Origin: Flectonema sp. DT1601
Taxonomy: Eukaryota; Euglenozoa; Diplonemea; Diplonemida; Diplonemidae
Assembly: GCA_964019425.1 (NCBI GenBank)
Contig: OZ025789.1
Coordinates: 124,001-188,000, forward strand
Length of the DNA: 64,000 bases
Reading direction: 5' to 3'
Within the stretch, counting starts at the first letter, position 1; the number at the start of each line of letters is the position of its first letter. This document shows, piece by piece, positions 1 through 9,400 of this stretch. The notes under the pieces were generated by a model that ran no database searches, was not told where the DNA came from, and saw only the letters and a list, made by a program, of their open reading frames with translations. Both the position numbers and the translations under genes were made by a program.

Positions 1-88
1 TTTTGTTTTGTTTTGTTTTGTTTTGTTTTGTTTTGTTTTGTTTTGTTTTGTTTTGTTTTGTTTTGTTTTGTTTTGTTTTGTTTTGTTT
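1..88. repeat. (TTTTG)17 pentanucleotide microsatellite
   Basis: Seventeen perfect TTTTG units run from the left edge to base 85, followed by TTT. On the minus strand this is (CAAAA)n, directly downstream of the visible esterase exon. It most likely lies in an intron of that gene or just past it. (CAAAA)n contains no stop codon in any frame, so it could also be read through as a Gln-Asn-Lys-Thr-Lys repeat. The true length is unknown because the array touches the window edge. Confidence 0.95.
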
Positions 89-90
89 AC

Positions 91-954
91 TTAAAACTCT
101 CTGGAAAAAACAAAAAAAGAACAACAGACCTGCTGAAGTTGTGCGACAGTTGTAAAGTTAAAACTGTCTAAGATCATTGTGGTCACTTCAGATCCGAATG
201 TTGAGTTTAATGGACCCCAACCCTTATTAGGAGGACCTCCAAAACAAGGACCTGATTGCATGATAGTTCTGTGAATTAATCCTTTTGCAGAAGGAGCAAC
301 AGCAATAGTACAGGTACTGTATGCTCCACTTGATTGTCCGAATATTGTCACTCGATTCGGATCACCTCCAAAGAATCGAATATATTTATGAACCCAAGAA
401 ATAGCTGTGATTTGATCATTTATTCCATTCATTCCTCCAGTCATCTTCCCTTCTAAGTCTGTCACGAGATACCCAAGTGCTCCAAGACGGTAGTTGAATC
501 CAACGACGATGGTGTTTTCCTGAATTGCGATGTTGCTTCCGTTTTGAAATCTGTTAGAACCAGTTCCGCTACAAAGCCCACCACCATAAATATAGATCAT
601 AACCGGGAATGAGCTTCTCGAAGTTGCATTTGAAGGTTTCCAAATATTAAGAGTCAGGCAATCTTCTGAAGGTGGGGGCGCTTCAGGGTCTGTTGCTTCC
701 GAAGGATTACCCAACGGATTCTGAATGCAGGGGGATTTGAACTTGGAACCATCAAATACACCTTTGTACTTCTGTTCATTTAATATCGATCTCTTAAACC
801 TCTTCTCTGCTAAGGGAGGAATAGCATAAGGAATACCTGCGTATCTATCAACACCAACAGCAGCATTGCTACCTATGATCGTCCCCAAAGGGAAGTCGAC
901 CGTCGGTACTGAAGCAGCAGCAGCCACCAACGTGACTATCGCAGTGAATATCAT
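91..954 (-). CDS. Type-B carboxylesterase, N-terminal half (gene continues past left edge or is truncated)
   Basis: This encodes the first half of an alpha/beta-hydrolase of the carboxylesterase type-B (cholinesterase-like) family, a secreted ester hydrolase. The ATG at 954 is followed by a hydrophobic signal peptide (about residues 1-15, ending in an Ala-rich run). Residues 97-107 (EDCLTLNIWKP) match the type-B signature 2. YGGG at 123-126 is the oxyanion-hole loop, usually HGGG. Residues 195-210 match signature 1, with nucleophile Ser208 in GQSSG (usually GESAG). Family members are about 500-600 residues, and the catalytic acid and His lie beyond the 287 residues seen here. The frame ends at a stop at 91-93, but it probably leaves the exon at a GT donor near 129, since the last dozen codons look like a polypyrimidine intron. 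Codons are A/T-ending, unlike the neighbouring giant gene. The substrate is unknown. Confidence 0.8.
   Translation of the reverse strand: MIFTAIVTLVAAAASVPTVDFPLGTIIGSNAAVGVDRYAGIPYAIPPLAEKRFKRSILNEQKYKGVFDGSKFKSPCIQNPLGNPSEATDPEAPPPSEDCLTLNIWKPSNATSRSSFPVMIYIYGGGLCSGTGSNRFQNGSNIAIQENTIVVGFNYRLGALGYLVTDLEGKMTGGMNGINDQITAISWVHKYIRFFGGDPNRVTIFGQSSGAYSTCTIAVAPSAKGLIHRTIMQSGPCFGGPPNKGWGPLNSTFGSEVTTMILDSFNFTTVAQLQQVCCSFFVFSREF
101..129 (-). other. Candidate intron in the esterase (29 nt), or the start of a longer intron
   Basis: On the minus strand the exon would end in CAG at 130-132. It is followed by GTCTG, a T-rich tract and TTTTTTCCAG, with AG at 101-102. This gives a 29-nt GT-AG interval that would shift the frame into the CAAAA repeat. 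Alternatively the donor at 129 opens a normal intron whose acceptor lies left of the window. Only transcript data can decide. Confidence 0.35.
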
Positions 955-969
955 ATTTTAGTTGGAACT

Positions 970-1548
970 CTGTTTTAGAATAGAAAATTAAAAGTTAACT
1001 TAAAAAAAAAAGGAAAAAAACGAGCAGAGCGTACTTTCAAAATGATAGAACATCATATTAGCTAGTAGATAGGTATATTTGATAACTACAATCTCCTTAA
1101 CGAAAAACCTTAAATCAATAATACGAAAAATGAATAAAATAAAACTTGTCCAATACAATTCGATACTATTGAGCAACAGCATCAATAAACTGAAATAGCA
1201 ACAAATAAAAGCAACTGAAAAACTGAAGTAGTTTCATTCATATTTTTCAGAAGAGAGGGCAGAGAGAGGAAGAGAACAATAAGATGAAGAAAGAAGAAGA
1301 AGACGAAGAAATGTCAGATATTTCGAATTAACGATTCTGGTAACAAAACTACATTTTGCATGAAGGACGTTCTCCACACAAAACCCATTGTTTTGTTTCT
1401 TTTATTTTTGTGGATTTGTTTGTTTTTCTTCTTCTTTTTGTTTTGGTGATGAAATTTGCTAAATAGGTAGGGAACAGAATAACAATAAAAAATGCAAGCC
1501 CTAACACAAAGGGGAACGTGAAGGAGGGGTACCTGCCAAAGTACTTAC
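970..1548 (-). other. Candidate 5' UTR intron of the esterase gene
   Basis: On the minus strand a consensus donor GTAAGT occurs at 1548-1543, preceded by AAAA. Just upstream of the esterase ATG lies a long T-rich tract, a CTAAAAC-like branch region and a CAG acceptor (AG at 970-971). Splicing would leave about 15 nt between the acceptor and the ATG at 954. Both sites are preserved in the second spacer copy (41312-41890). The call rests on splice-site pattern alone. Confidence 0.35.
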
Positions 1549-1732
1549 TTTTAGTCATTGGGAACACATCATATTTCCAGTAAGCTGCTTATCAGAATGT
1601 TTGCCGACACCGATATATTGAGCCTCATGTGGACAACGTGATGATGACTTTTTTTTCCCTCCAAACATTAATCCGCTTTCACTTAGCGCTGAATTTTCAC
1701 GGAAGAGAAAAAACAAAAAAAAACAAAAAACA

Positions 1733-2021
1733 AAAGCAGACAATAGAAACAAGGTACATGTCATGCTTTTGAAAATAACAAAATTAAATAAATTGAAAAA
1801 TAAAGATGGATTGCAGAACCCCTAATTCAGCGATTCATAATCCGATTTCAAAAAAGAAAACACGGCATCATCGATGGAAGCCGCGCCACTGACTGTTGCA
1901 CATTGGGATTTGAGATATTCCTTTCATATGTTATACGACAATACAATGTGAACAAAACGTGGTAAACAACAAATGGGAATGGGTGGGTAGGGCAGAGAGG
2001 AATTCGATACTAAAGGATTTA
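1733..2021 (+). repeat. Spacer direct repeat, unit 1
   Basis: This unit begins AAAGCAGACAATAG and ends near GGATTTATC. It matches 2361-2615 almost base for base over about 245 bp, at an offset of 628 bp. The tract just before both units (GCGCTG followed by an A-rich run) is also related. Nothing in it resembles a transposase or a terminal inverted repeat. Confidence 0.9.
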
Positions 2022-2055
2022 TCTGTTAGTTAGTTAGAATAATAGCAATATACAA

Positions 2056-2191
2056 ACTGATGACTACGAGGGGTCTGGGTAGCCCGCATCAGTGAGGACC
2101 CAATCGCGAAGATTGTAGTTTCATAGTATTGGCTGGAAGTGATCGACTTCCAGCCTCCACCTTGCCCAGAGGCTAACAGGTTGTAAACAAC
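2056..2191. ncRNA. GC-rich island with consecutive perfect hairpins; candidate structured RNA
   Basis: In an otherwise AT-rich spacer this island contains several stems. ACTGATG (2056-2062) pairs with CATCAGT (2087-2093) and encloses a small GGG/CCC hairpin. CAATC-GCGAA-GATTG occupies 2101-2115. A perfect 10-bp stem GGCTGGAAGT/ACTTCCAGCC with loop GATCG occupies 2131-2155. GTTG/CAAC lies at 2180-2191. An ANANNA match (ATAGTA, 2123-2128) and an ACA at 2176-2178 would fit an H/ACA-like layout, but the 3' arm is short and no guide pocket is evident. I do not recognise a tRNA, 5S rRNA or spliceosomal snRNA. The strand is undecided. Confidence 0.3.
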
Positions 2192-2360
2192 GAAAGAAAA
2201 TAAAAGTGAAATGATTTGGGGTATGGGGGAAGGTGAAAAAAATAAAAAATCAGGAAAGATGACAGACAGTTTGAAGTCATAACTGCGCCGGAACTTATCA
2301 GAGCGCTGCATTTCATGGAAGAGAAAAAAGAGAAAAAAAAAAAGAAAAAAAAAAAGAAAA

Positions 2361-2615
2361 AAAGCAGACAATAGAAACAAGGTACATGTCATGCTTTTGA
2401 AAATAACAAAATTAAATAAATTGAAAAATAAAGATGGATTGCAGAACCCCTAATTCAGCGATTCATAATCCGATTTCAAAAAAGAAAACACGGCATCATC
2501 GATGGAAGCCGCGCCACTGACTGTTGCACATTGGGATTTGAGATATTCCTTTCATATGTTATACGACAATACAATGTGAACAAAACGTGGTAAACAACAA
2601 ATGGGAATGGGTTAT
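2361..2615 (+). repeat. Spacer direct repeat, unit 2 (3' end shortened)
   Basis: This is the second unit of the repeat at 1733-2021. Compared with its counterpart in the other spacer copy (42704-42998) it lacks about 39 bp (GGGTAGGGCAGAGAGG through GGATTTA). The A-rich tract just before it also differs from the other copy. Confidence 0.9.
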
Positions 2616-2961
2616 CAGAGGGGTAATTTGAATACCGCATTTTAAAGCTCAAGAGGAACAACAATTTCTCCGACAATCTTGACTGTCAGCGGCAGCGTAG
2701 TAAATGACTGCAAATAAACAAGGATGGAGGCCACGTGAACATAGTTGAGCTCCACTTGCCTATGTTATCGTAGGAAGGGGGACGGCTCGTAGTCAACATC
2801 AAGGGTTAACACGCAACAAATTAGACATGAATCATTATAACTGGATTCTGTCCACACAAAATCGCATGCTTTAAATAAAATTCCAGAGAAAGAAATGCTG
2901 TCAAGTCAAATTGACCGGGGACCACGCACTACAGGTTTAGCAGGTCGTTACAGCTTGAAAA

Positions 2962-2977
2962 CATTAATGCATTAATG
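2962..2977. repeat. 16-bp perfect palindrome CATTAATGCATTAATG
   Basis: Two tandem CATTAATG halves form a perfect palindrome about 280 bp past the giant gene's stop codon. It is conserved at 43344-43359. It could be a homeodomain-like binding site or a chance AT-rich palindrome. No function is claimed. Confidence 0.5.
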
Positions 2978-3257
2978 GGAAATCAATAAAATTATCTGGG
3001 TGGGTAGTAACGGGGTGAGAAAAAAAAAGAAAAGAACATGACAAGAACACGCTGGTTCGAAGAATACGCTGGTGGGGGAAAGCTTGAAGAAAGGGGGAGT
3101 AGGGAGGGAATCGCGTTTTCCACTTCCGTAAAACTACAATATAATTATATAAAAAAAGATTTCTCGAATTGGCAACTTTAATAAAAACAAGATCAAGATA
3201 TGGAAATCACAAAAAAAGTTGTTTCGTTTCTTTCGTTTCATTTGATCCTCAAAAACC

Positions 3258-3464
3258 CTACTTTTCAGGGCTGCGTACATCATCATCATCATCGTCATCG
3301 AGCATCTTCTTGTTTCCATCGTCCATTTCGAAATCATCGAACTTTCTCTCTTTCTTCTCCTGGTCGAGAGCAGCGTTCTCATTTCTGGATTTCATGAGCG
3401 AGTAGGCCAAGAAGACGATAAGTGCGATGACTAAGATCCACAATACTAAGATCAAAGCAGCTGG
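3258..3464 (-). other. Transmembrane helix and acidic cytoplasmic tail
   Basis: Residues 12401-12421 (3402-3464) form one strongly hydrophobic helix (PAALILVLWILVIALIVFLAY). It is followed by Lys/Arg, then a 47-residue tail with charged clusters, seven consecutive Asp and a final VRSPEK. With the N-terminal signal peptide this gives type I topology. The Asp run comes from an imperfect GAT/GAC codon tract, seen as CATCATCATCATCGTCATCG on the plus strand. Confidence 0.85.
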
Positions 3465-6400
3465 AAGGCAGGCTTCTCCAAGCTGCAGCCCTTCACAACA
3501 GGCTTCTCCAGCCGTCAGCAAGGTTGCGCCACGGGCACCCGCGTCGTCGTTGAATTCCTCGAGGACTTCCAACTGACCAATTCTGCTGCCCGCTCTGTCG
3601 TGAGTTTCGACAGGTGCCCACTTCTCTCCTTCCATTGCGTAGCATAAAGTGTACTCTCCTGAGATTTGAGCCGTCACGTTCATCATCAACTCCATTCCAA
3701 CCTTCGGCTCAAGCATCGGGTTCGCAACCCCCGCGGCTTGGCAGGTTTCGGTAATCGTGATCTTGCTTCCCTCCGACACCATGCATCCCTGGTTGACAGT
3801 TGCCAAGCAGTCCTGGCCCTTCATCAGCGCAAGCTTTCCTGAATTCTTCTTCTTTTGCGAGAAGCATCCGTGAACAATGACCGTGAACATCTCAGCCTTC
3901 ACCGGTTTGTTCGGGTACGCCGTGTACCAGTACGCCCCACTTGGAGCACACATGCGAACACTGCAGTCCGCGCCCCCCCAGCCAGGATCACATGTGCACA
4001 TGTTGTTTTCGCAGTCTCCCTTTCCGCTGCAGGTGGCATCCCGATCGCACACAACACAGCTTCCGTCAACTACCTTGAAGTCACACTGGTCGCAATTCTT
4101 TCCCGACATCCCCGCAGGGCATTCCTTGCAGGCTCCCGCTTGAGTGCAAGTTCCGTTCCAAGAACACGACGCGTCTTCGACGCATGCAGTCTGGTTCAGG
4201 GCAGGGCAGCCTCCCACGACGCACTCGCTTCCGGTCCACTCGCACTTTCCATCAGAACGGACGTCACACGTCTCTTTGGTGCTCCATTCCGAGCAAGGGA
4301 GGCTGGTAACGCATCGGTTCACGTCCCACGTGCACCACTCCATCTGGTTGCAGCCCGCACGATCGCCGGCATCTTCGCACCCGTCGTTCTTTTTGCACGT
4401 CGCTTCTTCCCACTTGCATCCCTGGGTATCCTCGCAATCCGTTGCTTCGCCGATCATCGCGCATTTCTTTCCGCAGAGAGGCTGCTTCACCCCCGTCGGG
4501 AGGGCGGCACCCTCGAACCACTCACACTTATCGTCGGCGCCGCACTTCTTCATCTCCGAGTACATGAAGCACCCTTCTCCGTCTTTGCACATCACGTTTG
4601 GAGCGTCCCACTCGCACCGTGCCGCCGGAGCACGGAGCTTCTGGCAGATCGTCGCGTCCTTGTAGATCGGACATCCAGTCTTATCCTTGCACACCCCAGC
4701 ATCCCACTCACAGACCGCGTCTTCGATACACTTCGCCTCCTCCCCGGCGTACACCGCGCATCCCTTCGGATCTTCGCAGTGTGCCACCGTTCCGTTCGAT
4801 CCGTCCACCCATACGCACAGCGCCGCCTCGCACTTCTGCCCCTCGTCCCAGACACCGCAGTCCTTCTCGATGCACACTCTGCTGCTGGCCGACCACGCGC
4901 AGTCGTCCTTCTGGGATAAGTCGCACTCGCTTTCCGTTGGGTACAGTCCGCATCCCTCCACGTCGTCGCACGTCGACGTCGCCGTGTTCCAAACGCATTC
5001 GCGACGGTCATCGCACGTTGGCTTCGTTCCGATCACGCCGCACTTCGACCGCTCTTCGCACGCCGGCTTCGCCGCGTTCCAAGAGCACGAGTGGTCGGCA
5101 TTGCAGGATACCTCCTCCTCCAAAGCGTAGCATCCCACGTTGGGCTTGCACACCGCCGCCGACAACGTGCTTGTTTCCCAGCGACAAGATTCCGTGTCCG
5201 TCGTCGACTCGCACGCTCCCTGCGTCGCGAACTCGCACACCTGCTTCTGGCAGCTTTGGCTCCCCGCGTCCCATCCGCAGCGCTCCTCGGCTGCCGCACC
5301 CGCACACGCGTCTTCCGCGCAGAAGCTCGGGCACGCACTCCTCACGCACTCCGCTCCCGCCGCAGCCCACTTGCACAGGCTGTCTACCTCGCATCCAGCG
5401 GCACTCTCCCATTCTCCGCAAGATCCCTTGTGCAGCGGCTCCCCATGCTCCGACACGTAGTATCCGAACGACGTAGCTTCATTGCACAACCCTGCGAAAA
5501 CGTCCGCAAGCTCCGACATCTCGACAGACTCGAAGTGCGAGTCCACCGGCTCCGTCACCAGCGCCTTCATCGTCTCTGCATCCGACTCGCTTACCGCGCT
5601 CGGCCTCGAGAACCTCCTCACCTGGATTCCGAACACCGTCGCCCTCTGCGCCTCCAGCCTTCCGCGGGTTGCTTTCATCAGGTTCGCGTCTGGAATCGCC
5701 CCGTCCGCCACCACAATCACAACCTTCTTCCTGTCAGCCGGAGACTCGTCCAGCATCACGCTCGCCATCTCCATCGCCTGCGACGCGTACGACTCCACAG
5801 TAGCGCTTCCCCTGAACTGATCTTCGTGCCAGTGAAGGTCGTCCACCAGCTGTGCCTCGCTTCCCGACAACAATCCCTTAGTTCCCTCCGTCGACGTTCT
5901 CTTTGCCGCCCCGCTTGCCGAGAACTGTGCAAACCCGACCCTGAACCCGCTTGTCCGCAGCACCTTTGTGGCCGCCCCGCTTCCCTCTCCATCCGCGAGC
6001 GGCAACGTCTTCACCCAGTCCAGCAGCAGCTCGGTCACCGCCAGGAACCCGTGTGGGTGACGACCGAACACCTCCGCCATGCTCGTCGATCCGTCCATCA
6101 ATACCACCACGTCGACCGCCGGGCAGTTCGCGTACATCGACGCCATGCAGCTGTCATCCTTCCACATGCAACCAGAGGTCTTTCCGCACTCGCACGACTT
6201 CGAGAATCTCTTGCACTGACTCACCCCTTCATCACACGTCCTCTGCGCCTCGTCCCACACGCAGCTTTCGACACCCTCGCAAGACGGCTTGTCCTCGTTC
6301 ACTCGGCAAACCTTCACTCCGCAGTGCGCCGGGGCGTGCGCCGTCTTCCACTCGCACGACGCATCCGCCGCACAATCCCTCTCGTTGGTGTAAGGCACGC

Positions 6401-9400
6401 ACTCCAGAGGGGTGCACGTGTTTCCTTTCCACTCGCAGTCATACGAGTGTTTCCCGCACACATCCTCCGTCTTGTATGGAACACACGGCTTCTCCACGCA
6501 GCTCCCGATCACCAAGTCCCACTGACACGTGTCCTTCCCATCGCACGTCACCGGGTCAGGCGCATTGCACATCTTTTCGACACACTTGCTCTTGTCCGCC
6601 GCCTCCTCGTCGAACTGGCACCCGTAAGGGTCAGCAACGCAGTTGTCCTCAGTCGTCGCCGTGCAAGGCGGTGGTCCACAAACGGAGTCCCCCTCGTACC
6701 AACGGCACCCCTCGTCCGTAACGGTGTACTTCATCGCTTCGCAAGCCAGCTTCTCCGACGCCGAGCACTCAACAACGCGGCCACACTCACCGAACGTCGC
6801 GTCCCACACGCACCCCGCAGCACCGTTGCACGAACCCTCGTCGCACTCATCGTGGCACATCGACCACTCGCACGCCAGCTGCGTCGCGTTCCACTTGCAT
6901 GCCGCTTCCCTGTAGCACGCCTTCTCCGTCACGAACGATCCGCAAGGGAGGTGGTGTCCCTCCAATGACTGGTAGTTCAAAATGATCTTTCCAAACTTGC
7001 TGTTCGGGTTGCAGATGTCCACCAAAACTTCTCTCGAGAAGTCGTCAAGAGGGATGTTCACGTAGTGGTCTGCCTTCGGCTCCGAAACGATCCCGCTGAG
7101 CACCGCCTCAGCCTCGAGATCGACCTCCGAGTGCGCTTTGAACCTCCTCAGCACCACTCCGAACACCTCGACTCCCTGCCCGCCGAGCGCTGCCCTCGCC
7201 GAATTCAGCTCCGCAGCGTCGTGGATCTTCCCGTCGGTCACGATCAGGAGCACCTTGCGGCGCCCAGCAGGGCTGCTCTGGAACAGGTTCGCCGCGAAAT
7301 CGAGCGCCTGCGAGATGTACGTCGACTCCATTGCGTAGGCTTGCTCATGGAAGTCGAGATCTGCCGACAGCTCGGCAACGACTCCCGAGAACCTTCCACC
7401 AGTTCCGGTTCCAGCTGGTGCCCGGACAGCAGACTTTGGTGCCGAGAACTGGATGAACCCGACACGGAGTCCTCCGGCCTGCGGATCCATCGTACCCGCC
7501 GACTCCAAGCTCAGAGGCAGCGTCTTCACCCAGTCACGGAGCTGCTCCACCATCGCGTAGAACCCGTGTGGGTGGCGCCCGAAAGCCTGGCTCATCGAAC
7601 CAGAACCGTCGAACACAACCGCGATATCCATCACCGGACACCCACCGAACGCTCCTTCCAAGCACGCCGACCGCTTCGCGTCCCACGTGCACCGGTCTAC
7701 CGCCTTGCAGCTGCACCCGTCCTTCAGATCAGAGCACTTCAGCTCAACGCACCCCTGCCCCGACCACTTGCACTTCTCAGAGTCCGTCTTGCAAGCCGCT
7801 TGTTCTGCGTGCTTCGAGCAGTACTTCTGCGTGCACCCTGGCGGCGATTCCTCGGTGTTCCAGTGGCAAGCGTCATCGTGGTCGCATGTCATCTCGTCAG
7901 GGTAAGGCGTGCACTTCTTCGGCACGCACTCCGGCGTCCCCGTCGACCACTCGCACTTCTTCCCATCCGCCAAGCACCCGGCCTCGTCGCTTGCCTGGCA
8001 AGGGATCAGCACGCAAGGCCCCCACGCCATCGTTCCGCGAATCTTCGAATCCCATGTACACTTCGCGTCCACGCCACAAGCATCCTGCGAAGTGTACGTG
8101 CACGGCCGCTCCACGCACGCGTCATGCGCGCTCTCCCACTCGCATCCAACCAGGTCCTCAACGCATCCAGACTCCGACTCGTGTTGGCACTTCTTCTTCT
8201 CACACTTCACCTTGTTCGCATTCCAGTCGCATCCCGGGTCAATCAAACATTCCGACACATCCGCGTGCGAGCAGATCGGCTGCTTGAAGCAGCTCCCGTC
8301 GATCCACGAACACAAGTTAGCGTGGTCCTCGGCACACGTTGCATTGTCACAGTGAGCAAGGCACCCGGAGTCCGCACACGAGAGCAGGCGGTCGCTCCAT
8401 CTGCACGACAAGTCCGTGTCACACGCATCCTTCTCGAGATGATTTGGGCAAGGGGTGCTCGCCGAACCCGAACCCGTCGCTGACTTGGCGATGAGAGCTC
8501 CGAACTGTTTGTGCGGGTCGCACAGTGCCCACAAGATCGAGTCGAGCTCGTCGATCGTCGCATCCGCAAAGTGCTCATCCTGCACCGTCGAAGTGATCAT
8601 CTTCAGCGCCTCCCTCGCCGTCGAGCTCGACGCATCGAACGCCGTTGTCGGCCTCAGCAACAACCCGAAGGTCTGCACCTGCATTCCGAGCAGCGTCCTC
8701 AAGTTCTGCACCGTCGCCGTAGTCGCCGCGTCCTTCAGCTCGCTGTCAGTCAGCACCAGCAGGATCCGCTTCCTCGTCACCGATCCCAGCATCCCCTTCG
8801 TCAAGTCCAACGCGCTCTTGATGTACGCCCGCTCCGTACCCACGATGTTCTTCTCGTGGAAGTCGAGGTCCTTCAGCAGCTCGTCCAGGTCTCCGGTAAC
8901 GTGTCCCGCGCTCCCCACTCCCTGCGGTGACTTGATCGCCCCTGCCTCCGCCGCGAACTGCACCACTCCCACGCGCACACCCTGTGCTGGGCTTTCCTTG
9001 AACGCCTTTCCGAGTGTCCCGGACAGAGGGATCCCCTTTACCCAGTCGCGAATCTTCTCAACCATCGCGTAGTACCCGTTCGGGTGTCTGTCAAACGCTC
9101 CCTGCATCGACGTCGTCGAATCCATCGCGATCACCACATCCATCAGCGGGCATCCTCCGAATTGCCCCGTCACGCACTCCTTCTTCGAACCATCCCAGAA
9201 GCATCCGAGGTCCTTGTTGCACGGACACGGCTCCCCAATCTTCGTGCAATTCTTGTCAGCACACTCGCCGTCCACCGAGTCCCAGCTGCACCTCTGCTGA
9301 GGGTCAGTCGAGCAGCTTCCCTGCTCAGAGAACCTGCTGCAGTACTTCACCTTGCACATCGACGGTGCATCGTCCACCGACCAGTGGCACTTGTCATCGT

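Larger units (their letters stand above)
955..3257. other. AT-rich spacer between esterase 5' end and giant gene 3' end
   Basis: This stretch is rich in A/T homopolymers and simple purine tracts, and the short open frames in it are low in complexity. Supported contents are a possible esterase 5' UTR intron (970-1548), a direct repeat (1733-2021 and 2361-2615), a GC-rich hairpin island (2056-2191), a 16-bp palindrome (2962-2977) and, on the minus strand, the 3' untranslated region of the giant gene just left of 3258. I see no canonical AATAAA within about 150 nt after the giant gene's stop codon. The esterase promoter should also lie here, but I cannot place it. Confidence 0.7.

Noticed and set aside
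1-88. Telomere at the left edge
   Set aside because: TTTTG units lack the G-run of known telomere repeats such as TTAGGG, TTTAGGG or TTTTGGGG, and the tract adjoins an esterase exon.
2131-2155. tRNA T-arm or intrinsic terminator at the perfect hairpin
   Set aside because: The loop does not match TTCRA, no acceptor or anticodon arms fit, and the genome is eukaryotic with no following T-run on either strand.
1349-2392. Short open frames in the spacer (72, 69 and 120 codons, repeated in copy 2)
   Set aside because: They are Phe/Lys-rich low-complexity translations of A/T tracts, overlap the direct repeats and lack coding signals.
1733-2615. A mobile element carrying the spacer direct repeats
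   Set aside because: No terminal inverted repeats, target-site duplication, poly(A)-tailed structure or encoded enzyme was seen. A local duplication explains it.
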